64,000 bases of DNA from Candidatus Saccharimonadota bacterium (GTDB lineage Bacteria > Patescibacteriota > Saccharimonadia > Saccharimonadales > Saccharimonadaceae). The notes below the pieces were generated by a model. That model was not told where the DNA came from and did no database searches. It saw nothing but the letters and a program-made list of their open reading frames with translations. The position numbers and the translations under genes were made by a program. Positions within the stretch are counted from its first letter, which is position 1; every line of letters starts with the position of its first letter. The DNA is taken from contig JAECRG010000002.1 in assembly GCA_015999875.1 (NCBI GenBank), forward strand, positions 62,001-126,000, in the 5' to 3' direction. Below are positions 49,313 through 57,341 of the stretch, one piece after another.

Positions 49313-49966
49313 CTAGGGTGTTATATCAAACGAGTAACGTGGTGAGAGGGTGATTTGGCAGAGCATTAGGTTTGTTCCGGCAGGGCCGACTGGCGTAGTT
49401 GTTTTGGGGCAAGTAGTGCCTATAAAGGCCTGACTTATAATGACGCTGTTTGTGCCTTGATACGTAACATACGGAGTAACCATCCAGTCGTAATCTCCGC
49501 CAAACTGCTGGTTTGATGGAAGCTTGCCAACTGATGATAGTTGGGTATTGAGGCTTGTGTTGACGGCGTGACGTGCTTGCCAATTGCCCGAGCCGTACGA
49601 CATGATATTGCGACAATAGCCTTCCGCAGGGTTAGCTGTTTCCGCAGGAGACCATCGTGCAGACGCAGCAGGAGGAGAACCCCATGAGCTGAACTCATCA
49701 TCTATCTGGGTCTTTGTGGGAAACCCGGAACCAAGGCAGTAACCACCGAGAGCGGGTACGCTAGGATATTTCTTTTCCTGGGCGGCATAGATTGTGAAAA
49801 TATTTTCCCAGCCTTTCATCTCATTGAGACGCTCTAAATTATATGCGCGGTCTTGTACGCCGTTAAACATTACTATGCCGATTGCTGCTAGTATGCCAAT
49901 CATAGCTATAACTACGATCAGCTCAACGATAGTGAAGCCTAGTTTTTTGTGAACTCGATATAGCAT
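49313..49966 (-). CDS. Type IV pilin-like protein, second gene of pair
   Basis: 217 aa. Prepilin leader MLYRVHKKLG then FTIVELIVVIAMIGILAAIGIVMFNG: cleavage after Gly10, Phe+1 and Glu+5 are canonical for class III signal peptides. A C-terminal globular domain with paired Cys follows, sharing CLGSGFP with its neighbour. ATG 49966 with ggagc upstream is the start; the frame extending to 50200 runs into the previous gene and is rejected. Pili mediate attachment and twitching; in epibionts they are used to reach hosts. Confidence 0.88.
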   Translation of the reverse strand: MLYRVHKKLGFTIVELIVVIAMIGILAAIGIVMFNGVQDRAYNLERLNEMKGWENIFTIYAAQEKKYPSVPALGGYCLGSGFPTKTQIDDEFSSWGSPPAASARWSPAETANPAEGYCRNIMSYGSGNWQARHAVNTSLNTQLSSVGKLPSNQQFGGDYDWMVTPYVTYQGTNSVIISQAFIGTTCPKTTTPVGPAGTNLMLCQITLSPRYSFDITP

Positions 49967-50460
49967 ATTGTAGCTCCTGCGTAAGATGTGTCTTTTGTGA
50001 TGCCAGTAGGGCAGTCGGTGTTTTCGTATGAATGATACACCCGAATCGCTCCTGGTGTGCCTGTTATGAATTGTACCCATGGTCCTACGTAGCCACGAGC
50101 GGCCGTGTGCTTGTAAATCGGAAGTGTACCTACTTTTGCAAGCTGCTGCATGATTGTACTGGTTGCGTTTTCGGTGATAGGGCTGCCGCCGCCCTTGCAT
50201 CTTCCACTTGGGAAACCGGTGCCCAGGCAGTGTTCACCAGTAATGGCTACACCTGAATCATTCGCGTTCGGATAGACCGTGTTTTTGCTGCGGAATGTCT
50301 CAAAACGCTTTGCCCAGTCTTTGTGCTCGCTTGCTCGCACGTCGTCGCGGCTATTTCTTAGTGTGGCTGACCAACTGACTATTCCTATGCTTGCAAGTAT
50401 AGCGACAACAACGCAGACGATGATAATTTCTACGATGGTAAATCCTGGAGATTTTTGCAT
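49939..50460 (-). CDS. Type IV pilin-like protein, first gene of pair
   Basis: 173 aa. Short prepilin leader MQKSPG, then FTIVEIIIVCVVVAILASIGIVSW with Phe+1 and Glu+5. The globular domain has CLGTGFP and further Cys, and ends IEFTKN. It overlaps the second pilin gene by 28 nt. Its promoter gives a leaderless transcript starting at ATG 50460. No pilus assembly genes (pilB, pilC, pilD) are nearby, so these are probably minor or accessory pilins. Confidence 0.9.
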   Translation of the reverse strand: MQKSPGFTIVEIIIVCVVVAILASIGIVSWSATLRNSRDDVRASEHKDWAKRFETFRSKNTVYPNANDSGVAITGEHCLGTGFPSGRCKGGGSPITENATSTIMQQLAKVGTLPIYKHTAARGYVGPWVQFITGTPGAIRVYHSYENTDCPTGITKDTSYAGATICYIEFTKN

Positions 50461-50466
50461 AATCTA

Positions 50467-50495
50467 ATCATAAGCGATTTATAGAGATGATACAA
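50467..50495 (-). promoter_or_regulatory. Promoter of the pilin pair (leaderless)
   Basis: Minus strand: TTGTAT (50495-50490), 17-bp spacer, TATGAT (50472-50467); predicted start is ATG 50460. The -35 overlaps the divergent helicase -10. Confidence 0.65.
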
Positions 50496-50496
50496 T
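50488..50496 (+). promoter_or_regulatory. Extended -10 promoter of the helicase gene (leaderless)
   Basis: TGA plus TACAAT (50491-50496), ending 8 nt before ATG 50504. Confidence 0.6.
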
Positions 50497-50503
50497 AGTA
50501 GTA

Positions 50504-52054
50504 ATGAGACAAGATATTGCATTGGAGGTGCTACTTGACGGGCATAGCGCACTGCTGACAGGCCCGGCTGGTACTGGTAAAACATACCTGCTGAATCAGT
50601 TTATAAGTACCGCAAAGGCTGAGGGTAAGCATGTGTCAGTTACTGCTACGACAGGACTTGCGGCAACACATCTTGGCGGTAATACGATTCATGCGTGGAG
50701 CGGGATGGGTATTGCTGATGCTGTGAATCCAGGCTTTGCGGATCATATAAGTAAGACAAGACGCGAGACGATCGAGAAAACAGACGTGCTGATTATCGAT
50801 GAGATCAGTATGCTGCACGATTTTCGTCTCGATATGGTAGATGAGATTTGCCGATTGGTTCGTCGCAAAGACGAGCCGTTCGGTGGTATACAGATTGTCA
50901 TGAGTGGTGATTTCTTTCAGTTGCCACCAGTAAATCGACAAGATTCACGAGCTGGAGGTTTCGTGGTGAGTAGTCAAGTGTGGCAAGAGCTTGACCCGGT
51001 CGTGCTTTATCTTGACGAGCAACACCGGCAAGATGATGAAGAGCTTCTAGAGATTCTCACGGCTCTTAGGGCGGGCGATATACGTCGGCATCACGCAGAA
51101 AAACTGCTCGCACGTGCCGAAGTAGAGCCGGACAATCCGGATACCATCACGGAGCTGCATACGGTCAATATAGATGTAGATACTATTAATCACGCCAAGC
51201 TCGCAGCACTTGATACAGAAGAACGAGAGTTTCAACAGTTTACTACTGGCTCTGCTAATTACGTCGAGACGCTGCAACGCTCAGTGCTTGCGCCATCTCA
51301 ACTAGTGCTACGAAAAGGCGCACTGGTGATGGCTGTCAAGAACTCACCTCAGCGCACCTATGCAAACGGCAGTATTGGTACGGTAGTGGATTTCGAGCCG
51401 GGCACAGACTACCCAGTAGTGGAGTTTCGAAATGGCCGCACTGTCACGATGGTGCCGGATAGCTGGGAATTGCGCGATGGTGACAAGAAGCGCGCCAGCA
51501 TCAGTCAGGTGCCTCTGCGACTGGCGTGGGCAATTACTGTACACAAGAGTCAAGGTATGACTCTCGACGCAGCGCGTATTGATTTACGCAAGGCATTTGT
51601 GCCGGGCATGGGATATGTCGCGCTCTCTCGTGTTAAAAATATTGAAAGCCTGTATCTCTATGGCATCAATCGTACTGCACTGTCTATCAGCGAAGACGCA
51701 CTGGCTATCGACGACGTGCTTCGTGTCAAGACGAAAAACGATTCGACGCGATTTGCATATTTGGCCGAGCGAGCCGCCAAGCGCGCAGAAGAGGCGAAGA
51801 ACCCTGCTAAGATTAAGAAAAAGGCGGGTGCCTCGGGCTGGTCGGAAAAAATTGCAAAAATGCGCGAGACATATCCAAACGCATACAAACCCTGGACTAA
51901 TCAAGATGATGCGATGCTGAAGCAAGAATTCCAAAACGGTCGTAACGCAAAAGCGTTATCTGAGTTACTTGGTCGGCACGAAGGGAGCATCACTATGCGC
52001 CTACAAAAGCACTTCGGCGACGACATAATATCAGAAAGTGACCTGGCTATTTGA
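50504..52054 (+). CDS. PIF1-like helicase with C-terminal SANT/HTH-like domain
   Basis: 516-aa SF1B DNA helicase. Walker A GPAGTGKTYLL (residues 19-29), TATTGLAA and TIHAWSG (PIF1 motif), DEISML (motif II), GDFFQLPPV (motif III), and the late motifs VHKSQGMTLDAARIDL and YVALSRV. A Lys/Ala-rich linker leads to a C-terminal domain (W-x-DD-x-ML...GR..KALSELLGRHEGSITMRL) that looks like a SANT/HTH DNA-binding module. Such proteins resolve G-quadruplexes or assist replication. Its end overlaps the convergent gene by 8 nt. Confidence 0.9.
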   Translation: MRQDIALEVLLDGHSALLTGPAGTGKTYLLNQFISTAKAEGKHVSVTATTGLAATHLGGNTIHAWSGMGIADAVNPGFADHISKTRRETIEKTDVLIIDEISMLHDFRLDMVDEICRLVRRKDEPFGGIQIVMSGDFFQLPPVNRQDSRAGGFVVSSQVWQELDPVVLYLDEQHRQDDEELLEILTALRAGDIRRHHAEKLLARAEVEPDNPDTITELHTVNIDVDTINHAKLAALDTEEREFQQFTTGSANYVETLQRSVLAPSQLVLRKGALVMAVKNSPQRTYANGSIGTVVDFEPGTDYPVVEFRNGRTVTMVPDSWELRDGDKKRASISQVPLRLAWAITVHKSQGMTLDAARIDLRKAFVPGMGYVALSRVKNIESLYLYGINRTALSISEDALAIDDVLRVKTKNDSTRFAYLAERAAKRAEEAKNPAKIKKKAGASGWSEKIAKMRETYPNAYKPWTNQDDAMLKQEFQNGRNAKALSELLGRHEGSITMRLQKHFGDDIISESDLAI

Positions 52055-52892
52055 TGTCGATGACTTTGATTGTGCCATCGGTGATAAAAGTACCAAATTG
52101 TTGACCGCGAAAGCGGTAGGGCTCGCCAGGTTCACTTGCATCGGTTGACTTGATTAGCCCAGCATCTCGTAGTGTGCCAATAGTATAATCACGCTCCACG
52201 TCGGCATTGTGGTCAATGGCGTGTGTGATTGTGCCAGTGCGAAATCGTACGCCGATAGGGTGTACATCTTCGGTGCAGGCTGCCACCCATACTTCTTTTT
52301 CACCAGATATCCATTTGAAAAGCTTCTTGCTCCAGAAGTCAAAATGATTATGATCAGGTTTCTCTGCAAGTGGTGCTTCCAGACGCCATAGCCGCAGATG
52401 ATGACGAGAACGAGCACTCATGCGGCCGTTTGTCGGTATTTGAAATGCCACATCGTGTTTGCGATTAAAAAGATACAAACTACTAACTGGTGCAGTGGGG
52501 TACGCCATATTGAGTACAATTGATGCACCTTCACGAAGCATATTCATAAGCGTCGGAGGGTCTGCTTTGTACCAGCCAGCTTGCGCAAATGCTTTTTCGA
52601 GCTGTTTTTGGTCTTTGACGATGATAGCAAGATTGACTGGATCCGAAGCCCAGCCATCACCAGTAGTTACATACAGGGGAATATGATCATGCTTCACGAT
52701 GACATGATACAGGCGAAACAACGCTGGTATAACGAGATAGGCGAGTAGGCAATACGCTATCAAGATAGCAAAAAAGGTCGGAAGGCGCTTGTCAGCATAG
52801 GGGACTATTTCAAACACAATAAACCAGATAGCTACACCACCAATTGAAAAAACCAGAATACGCCAAAGCGTGTGGAGCAGAAGAGTAACCAT
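52047..52892 (-). CDS. LssY_C-domain membrane protein
   Basis: 281 aa. Two N-terminal membrane helices (about 8-30 and 35-60) are followed by a domain resembling LssY C-terminal: GDGWASDPVNLAIIVKDQKQLEKAFAQAGWYKADPPTL. Such domains occur in membrane phospholipid phosphatase contexts; no catalytic motif is known to me. The start ATG 52892 is set by TATGAT (52904-52899) ending 7 nt upstream; a longer frame from 52949 is less likely. Confidence 0.72.
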   Translation of the reverse strand: MVTLLLHTLWRILVFSIGGVAIWFIVFEIVPYADKRLPTFFAILIAYCLLAYLVIPALFRLYHVIVKHDHIPLYVTTGDGWASDPVNLAIIVKDQKQLEKAFAQAGWYKADPPTLMNMLREGASIVLNMAYPTAPVSSLYLFNRKHDVAFQIPTNGRMSARSRHHLRLWRLEAPLAEKPDHNHFDFWSKKLFKWISGEKEVWVAACTEDVHPIGVRFRTGTITHAIDHNADVERDYTIGTLRDAGLIKSTDASEPGEPYRFRGQQFGTFITDGTIKVIDIK

Positions 52893-52898
52893 ATAGAT

Positions 52899-52904
52899 AT
52901 CATA
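52899..52904 (-). promoter_or_regulatory. -10 box of the LssY_C gene (leaderless)
   Basis: Minus-strand TATGAT; predicted start exactly at ATG 52892. No clear -35. Confidence 0.45.
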
Positions 52905-52971
52905 CACCATAAGAGGCACGGTATTTGATAGCAAATATAGGTAAGCCAACTATCTTCGCATCTCCTAGTGT

Positions 52972-52977
52972 TATAAT
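52972..52977 (+). promoter_or_regulatory. -10 box fixing the start of the GH1 gene
   Basis: TATAAT ending 8 nt before ATG 52985; the ATG at 52979 is too close to the box. Confidence 0.65.
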
Positions 52978-52984
52978 AATGAGT

Positions 52985-54256
52985 ATGCCAAAAACGCCTC
53001 AAACGTTTTCAAAACACTTTCTCTGGGGTGCAGCCACCTCGGCTCATCAGGTAGAGGGGGGCAATCACAACACATGGAGCGTGTGGGAGCTTGAAAATGC
53101 TCGCGCACTTGCCGCTCGCGCCTTGTATCAATATGGTGATCTATCTTCATGGGGTTATACATCTAAGCTAGCGACAAATCCGGCAAACTATGTTTCTGGA
53201 CGAGCGGTCGATCACTATAAGCGCTACGAGCAGGATTTTGATTTGCTCGGCGACCTCAACATGAATGCGTTTCGCTTTAGTATTGAGTGGTCACGTATCG
53301 AGCCACAAGAGGGTGCATGGAATGTCGAGGCTATCGCGCACTACAAGACATACATAGACACGCTTCATAAGCGTGGTATTGAGCCGGTCATGACTCTTTT
53401 TCACTTTACGTTGCCAGTCTGGTTCGCCGAGAAGGGCGGATTTGAAAAGCGCGCTAACATCAAGTATTTCCTGCGATATGTTGAAAAAGTGATGGAAGAG
53501 CTCAGTACGAATGTTCGCTACGCAATTACTATCAACGAGCCAAACATTTATTCTGAGCGTAGTTATCATGAAGGCGCATGGCCACCAAATACTCAGAGCA
53601 ATTGGAAGACTTTGGCGGTGATGAACAATCTTATTCGCGCACACAATCAGGCGGCAGTGTTGATCTATAAGCTTAAACCTCGCATGAAGGTTTCAATCGC
53701 CTACCATACTGCATATATCTATGCGGGCGATGATGCATGGCTTAGCCAGCTGAGTGCATCTTTTATGCAATACGTGCACGACGATTATTACCTGAAGCGT
53801 GTATATAAAAACTGTGATTTCTTGGGTATAAATTACTACCGTAGCTACCGTGTATACGGTTATCGCATTCACAACCCAGAGCAGCACCACAGTGATTTGG
53901 GTTGGGAAATTAGCCCGGACAATATTGAGCACGCACTCGTGCGACTTCACGACAAATACAAACTACCGATTTTGATTACAGAAAACGGTATTGCCGATGC
54001 CCGCGATGAAAAGCGCCAAGCATGGATCGAAGCGACGATTCGTGCAATGCTTGCCGCGCAGAGCGAAGGCGTGAATCTGATTGGCTATTTACACTGGAGC
54101 CTGCTCGATAATATCGAACTCGACAGTGGCCGCTGGCCTCGATTTGGTTTAGCGCAGGTAAATTACCTCACGATGGAGCGTAAACTTCGTCCTAGCGCAG
54201 TCTGGTTTGGAAAAGTCATCAAGCGCCTGCGGAAGGCAGAAAAGGAAGAATCATGA
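52985..54256 (+). CDS. Glycoside hydrolase family 1 (beta-glucosidase-like)
   Basis: 423 aa TIM-barrel enzyme. FLWGAATSAHQVEG opens the barrel; acid/base Glu185 lies in TINEPN and nucleophile Glu333 in ITENG; LHWSLLDNIE is the conserved aglycone-site segment. It is cytoplasmic, so it probably cleaves imported disaccharides or phospho-sugars; the subtype cannot be told. In a fermenting epibiont this would feed glycolysis. Ends overlapping yvcK by four bases. Confidence 0.92.
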   Translation: MPKTPQTFSKHFLWGAATSAHQVEGGNHNTWSVWELENARALAARALYQYGDLSSWGYTSKLATNPANYVSGRAVDHYKRYEQDFDLLGDLNMNAFRFSIEWSRIEPQEGAWNVEAIAHYKTYIDTLHKRGIEPVMTLFHFTLPVWFAEKGGFEKRANIKYFLRYVEKVMEELSTNVRYAITINEPNIYSERSYHEGAWPPNTQSNWKTLAVMNNLIRAHNQAAVLIYKLKPRMKVSIAYHTAYIYAGDDAWLSQLSASFMQYVHDDYYLKRVYKNCDFLGINYYRSYRVYGYRIHNPEQHHSDLGWEISPDNIEHALVRLHDKYKLPILITENGIADARDEKRQAWIEATIRAMLAAQSEGVNLIGYLHWSLLDNIELDSGRWPRFGLAQVNYLTMERKLRPSAVWFGKVIKRLRKAEKEES

Positions 54257-55287
54257 ATGATCCGTTTGCTCGTACTGAGATTAAAATCGCTGTTATCGGC
54301 GGTGGTACTGGTAGCTTTACGCTACTGTCGGCACTCAAAAACCACACTTCGCAGCTTGCTGCGATAGTGAGTATGGCTGACGACGGCGGAAGCACCGGTG
54401 TGCTTCGGGATGAGCTTGGCGTATTGCCGCCAGGAGATGTGCGTCAATGCCTCGTGGCGCTCAGTGATTCACCAAAAATTCGCGATCTATTTAATTATCG
54501 TTTTGAAGAGGGTACTTTTGGCGGACACTCATTTGGTAATATCTTACTTACGGCACTCGAGAAAGCCACAGGGAATTTCAGTGAGGCCGTAGAAACCGCC
54601 TCCGAGATACTTCGCGTCAACGGCACGGTTATCCCGGCAACGCTTGATAACGTACGTCTCAAGATGGAATGGCCAGATGCGAGTTTGACATTGCATGGGG
54701 AGAGGGTGATAGACGCAGACTACTTCAAAAACGATCCACGTCTTGCACAGCTTTCGCTTGAGCCGAGTGCTTCAGCTAATCCACTTGCCCTCAAAGCAAT
54801 CGAGCAAGCGGATTTGGTCGTACTCGCACCAGGCGACCTGTATACCTCGCTCGGTGCACTGCTTGCGATTGGTGGTATTGCGGATGCGCTTGAGCAAACC
54901 ACTGCGCCTATTGTCTATGTATCAAATCTCGTAACCAAACGTGGGCAGACAGAAGGTTTTAGCGTGAGTGATCATGCTGCCGAGATCGAGCGACTCATCG
55001 GGTCCCCAGTGCTGGACTACGTGTTATACAATCAGCAGATGCCAACCGAGGAGCTTGCAAGACGCTACGAAGAGTTCGAAGGATCGTATGCAGTAGAGGT
55101 AGATACGGCAGCTCTCGAAGACGCGCATTACCAGGCATATGCGGGTGAGTTTTTGAGTAGTGATCTGCAGCCAGTACACGAAGCCGACAAACTGCCTGTT
55201 ACACGCTCGTTCATTCGCCATGACGCAGATGCGGTGGCAAATGCTATAATCAAGCTATATGAATACTCTCGTGCAGCCAACAAGTAG
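54253..55287 (+). CDS. YvcK/CofD-like gluconeogenesis factor
   Basis: 344 aa. IAVIGGGTGSFTLLSALK, MADDGGSTGVLRDELGVLPPGDVRQCL and GHSFGNILL are the nucleotide-sugar-binding signatures of YvcK. Homologues bind UDP-sugars and regulate the flow of carbon into cell wall precursors. Translation is coupled to the GH1 gene, consistent with a carbon/cell-wall link. rapZ and whiA, its usual partners, are not next to it. Confidence 0.9.
   Translation: MNDPFARTEIKIAVIGGGTGSFTLLSALKNHTSQLAAIVSMADDGGSTGVLRDELGVLPPGDVRQCLVALSDSPKIRDLFNYRFEEGTFGGHSFGNILLTALEKATGNFSEAVETASEILRVNGTVIPATLDNVRLKMEWPDASLTLHGERVIDADYFKNDPRLAQLSLEPSASANPLALKAIEQADLVVLAPGDLYTSLGALLAIGGIADALEQTTAPIVYVSNLVTKRGQTEGFSVSDHAAEIERLIGSPVLDYVLYNQQMPTEELARRYEEFEGSYAVEVDTAALEDAHYQAYAGEFLSSDLQPVHEADKLPVTRSFIRHDADAVANAIIKLYEYSRAANK
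55242..55250 (+). promoter_or_regulatory. Internal extended -10 promoter for the HAD gene
   Basis: TGC plus TATAAT (55245-55250), inside the 3' end of yvcK and 9 nt before ATG 55259. Confidence 0.6.
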
Positions 55288-55954
55288 TACCGATACATTC
55301 TATATCGTTGATTTCGATCGAACGCTGGCTGACAGTGATAAGTTGCTGCAGGTGTTTATCGAAATTACAAATCAGTATATCGTATTACCACTTTCGCAGG
55401 TGGAGAAGATCGACACTGATGTAAAGGCAAAAGGTGATTCATTTGATACGGCGAGTTACGTACGCAATCATTTGGCTGACCAAGATCAGCTAGATATATG
55501 GGATCGTTTACAGAAGCAGTTTATTCATGAATCGCGAGCACTCAATATGCTGCTCCCGGGGGCAAGCGAGCTACTACATGTACTGAATCAGAATCAACTG
55601 TCCCACGGTATTCTGACGTACGGTAATCCTATGTGGCAGCACCTTAAACTAGCTGCGGCAGGCTTCAATCATGTACATCGTATCGTCACAACAAATAAGC
55701 ACAAAGGATTGCTGATTTCCAGCTGGCTCAAAGAAGACGGGTTATTTCATTTGCCACAGGAGTTTGGCGGGGGTACTGCTCATAAGATTGTACTGATCGA
55801 CGACAAGGCTGCAAGTTTTGAGGGCTTTCCGAGTAAGCCCTCGATGGGATATCAAGTGTTGGATCTTGCGACAGCGTTGCCAGCCCAGCTTGGTGATGTG
55901 CCTAGTAATGTGATGCATGTCACGACACTACGTGAAGTTATAGATAGCCTTTAA
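55259..55954 (+). CDS. HAD superfamily hydrolase
   Basis: 231 aa. Motif I VDFDRTLADSD near residue 19 gives the nucleophile Asp pair; GILTYGN is motif II and IDDK motif IV. A helical cap of about 70 residues lies between. Substrate unknown. It overlaps the yvcK end by 29 nt and has an internal promoter, so it can be made independently. The 153 nt after it hold a small dyad (TGCGT-GATT-ACGCA) and the next promoter. Confidence 0.85.
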   Translation: MNTLVQPTSSTDTFYIVDFDRTLADSDKLLQVFIEITNQYIVLPLSQVEKIDTDVKAKGDSFDTASYVRNHLADQDQLDIWDRLQKQFIHESRALNMLLPGASELLHVLNQNQLSHGILTYGNPMWQHLKLAAAGFNHVHRIVTTNKHKGLLISSWLKEDGLFHLPQEFGGGTAHKIVLIDDKAASFEGFPSKPSMGYQVLDLATALPAQLGDVPSNVMHVTTLREVIDSL

Positions 55955-56068
55955 AGTCTGCTCTTTCTGGGTATATAGACTCGAGAAGTAACAGCGATAG
56001 TTGGGTGCGTGATTACGCAATGATATTACTAATTGTTGTAAGGTATGTTTTATAGACAGGGTAGGGGA

Positions 56069-56097
56069 TTGACAAAGCATAACTACTATGCTAATAT
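56069..56097 (+). promoter_or_regulatory. Strong promoter of the small membrane protein gene
   Basis: TTGACA (56069-56074), 17-bp spacer ending in TGC, TAATAT (56092-56097), 11 nt before ATG 56108. Confidence 0.75.
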
Positions 56098-56107
56098 TGC
56101 TAGTACG

Positions 56108-56398
56108 ATGACACAGAAAACAAAAACCACAACCAAAAAAACAACTACAAAAACAGCACCTAAAAAACAATCATTGGCAGTTCGTCTTGCAAAAGATGAG
56201 AAGCAGCTAGCAAAAGACAAAGTATTGCTCGCTGAGGCCGAAGAGCGTATCGTCGAGATGACTATTGGTGAAGATGTGCGCAATGCAGTCTTGATCGTAT
56301 CGCTACTTATAAACATGTTTATATTGATCACATGGATTCTACTACAAGTGACTACGCAGTATGATTATGCGATTTCAGCCCTCGTTTTTGGTCGGTAG
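56108..56398 (+). CDS. Small Lys/Thr-rich membrane protein
   Basis: 96 aa. A basic Lys/Thr-rich tail (residues 2-25), an amphipathic charged helix (28-55) and one membrane helix near the C terminus (VLIVSLLINMFILITWILLQV). Not recognised. It might tether DNA, RNA or the divisome to the membrane, but this is a guess. It ends with its own terminator ahead of the dcw promoter. Confidence 0.65.
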   Translation: MTQKTKTTTKKTTTKTAPKKQSLAVRLAKDEKQLAKDKVLLAEAEERIVEMTIGEDVRNAVLIVSLLINMFILITWILLQVTTQYDYAISALVFGR

Positions 56399-56432
56399 TC
56401 GATAGTACAACGTGGTATTTTTGTGAAAAGTT

Positions 56433-56451
56433 CCCCCGCCTTTGGCGGGGG
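56433..56451 (+). terminator. Terminator before the dcw cluster
   Basis: CCCCCGCC-TTT-GGCGGGGG, then atttactctgttg. Confidence 0.75.
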
Positions 56452-56474
56452 ATTTACTCTGTTGTAGCGTAAAC

Positions 56475-56496
56475 TTATCCACAGAAGTGTGGATAA
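56475..56496. promoter_or_regulatory. Two perfect DnaA boxes, inverted
   Basis: TTATCCACA at 56475-56483 and its exact reverse complement TGTGGATAA at 56488-56496, 4 nt apart. The sequence is the high-affinity DnaA box of bacteria. The pair lies about 40 bp upstream of the mraZ -35, so DnaA may control the dcw cluster; an origin is less likely because no AT-rich unwinding region or further boxes are seen. Confidence 0.75.
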
Positions 56497-56529
56497 CGAG
56501 ACGTGGAACTGACAAAAAAGTCAAAAATG

Positions 56530-56562
56530 GGGGTTGCGGTGGGTAAAAGTGGGTAGTATGAT
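56530..56562 (+). promoter_or_regulatory. mraZ promoter with MraZ-type 10-bp repeats
   Basis: TTGCGG (56534-56539), 17-bp spacer, TATGAT (56557-56562). GGGGT, TGGGT and TGGGT start at 56530, 56540 and 56550, the 10-bp spaced repeats that MraZ binds in its own promoter in other bacteria. Confidence 0.75.
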
Positions 56563-56654
56563 GAGTCCAGTGGCAAACGTAAAGCATACGAACAAAAACA
56601 AACAAGTCCACTAAAACCACAACAATCAACACTTAAGCCCGAAAAGGAATCAGA

Positions 56655-57017
56655 GTGGCAACGGTAGATTACTTCGAGCGAAAGCTGGACGACAAGCACC
56701 GACTTACCATCCCAGCCGAGCTGCGACAAGAATTTGCCAGCGGAGTTGTCATCACTAGAGGGTTTAAGAATTATCTACATCTGTATCCACAAGACGTGTG
56801 GGACAGGGAAGTAGAGTACGCACTCAAAGGTAGTGTCCTCGATGAACAGATCGCTGATCTGAACGTCAAATTCCGAAGAGGCAAAACTATCGATGAGCTC
56901 GACCAAAAGCAAGGCCGAGTCAAACTAGAGCAACATTTGCTCGACTACGCAAGCATCAGCCGAGATATCGTGGCAACACGAGCAGGGTTGTACTGGCGTA
57001 TCGAAGCAGCTGACTAG
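56655..57017 (+). CDS. mraZ: Transcriptional regulator MraZ
   Basis: 120-aa AbrB-like DNA-binding protein, shorter than the usual 140-150. The first repeat has DDKHRLTIPAELR and GVVITRG; the second is degenerate, with DYASISRDIVATRAG near the C terminus. GTG start with aaaaggaa upstream. It heads the dcw cluster and probably represses it through the repeats at 56530-56554. A leader of about 85 nt separates promoter and gene. Confidence 0.92.
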   Translation: MATVDYFERKLDDKHRLTIPAELRQEFASGVVITRGFKNYLHLYPQDVWDREVEYALKGSVLDEQIADLNVKFRRGKTIDELDQKQGRVKLEQHLLDYASISRDIVATRAGLYWRIEAAD

Positions 57018-57326
57018 TAGACGCTATATCGCTCGCACTTTAACAAATAGAAATTATCAGAAGAAACTCTCGAGATCTGCCAATCTGGCAGCGTGGTGTG
57101 ACCCTTCCGAAGTCACGTAAAATCAATTCGGCGTACCTTTCTCAAAAAACACACCTCCCAAAAAAACTCCACCTCACACATAAGTCTCTCACTTGTGACA
57201 CCTCATAACGGTTGCACGTCAACTTTATACATATAGGTGTCACCGACTAATGAAAAAAACAAACACACCACAAAAACAAACAACACAGCCACGTTGTCAG
57301 TTTGGTGATCTCGAGTCCTTATCAGG
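57018..57326 (+). other. 309-nt structured gap between mraZ and rsmH
   Basis: No gene seen. It contains hairpins CTGCCA/TGGCAG (57077-57091) and GTGAC/GTCAC (57098-57116), a C-rich stretch with two CCTCC-like blocks (about 57150-57175), and a 9-bp inverted repeat GTGACACCT (57195-57203) with AGGTGTCAC (57235-57243). It may be a structured mraZ 3' region or small RNA. It does not match RNase P, tmRNA or SRP RNA as far as I can tell. Confidence 0.4.
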
Positions 57327-57332
57327 TATACT
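57327..57332 (+). promoter_or_regulatory. -10 box of rsmH (leaderless)
   Basis: TATACT ending 10 nt before ATG 57342; TTGGTG 19 bp upstream is a weak -35. Confidence 0.6.
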
Positions 57333-57341
57333 GGTAGGGAT

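Noticed and set aside
56475-56496. Chromosomal origin at the DnaA boxes
   Set aside because: Only two boxes, no AT-rich unwinding region and no dnaA or dnaN nearby; an operator is the simpler reading.
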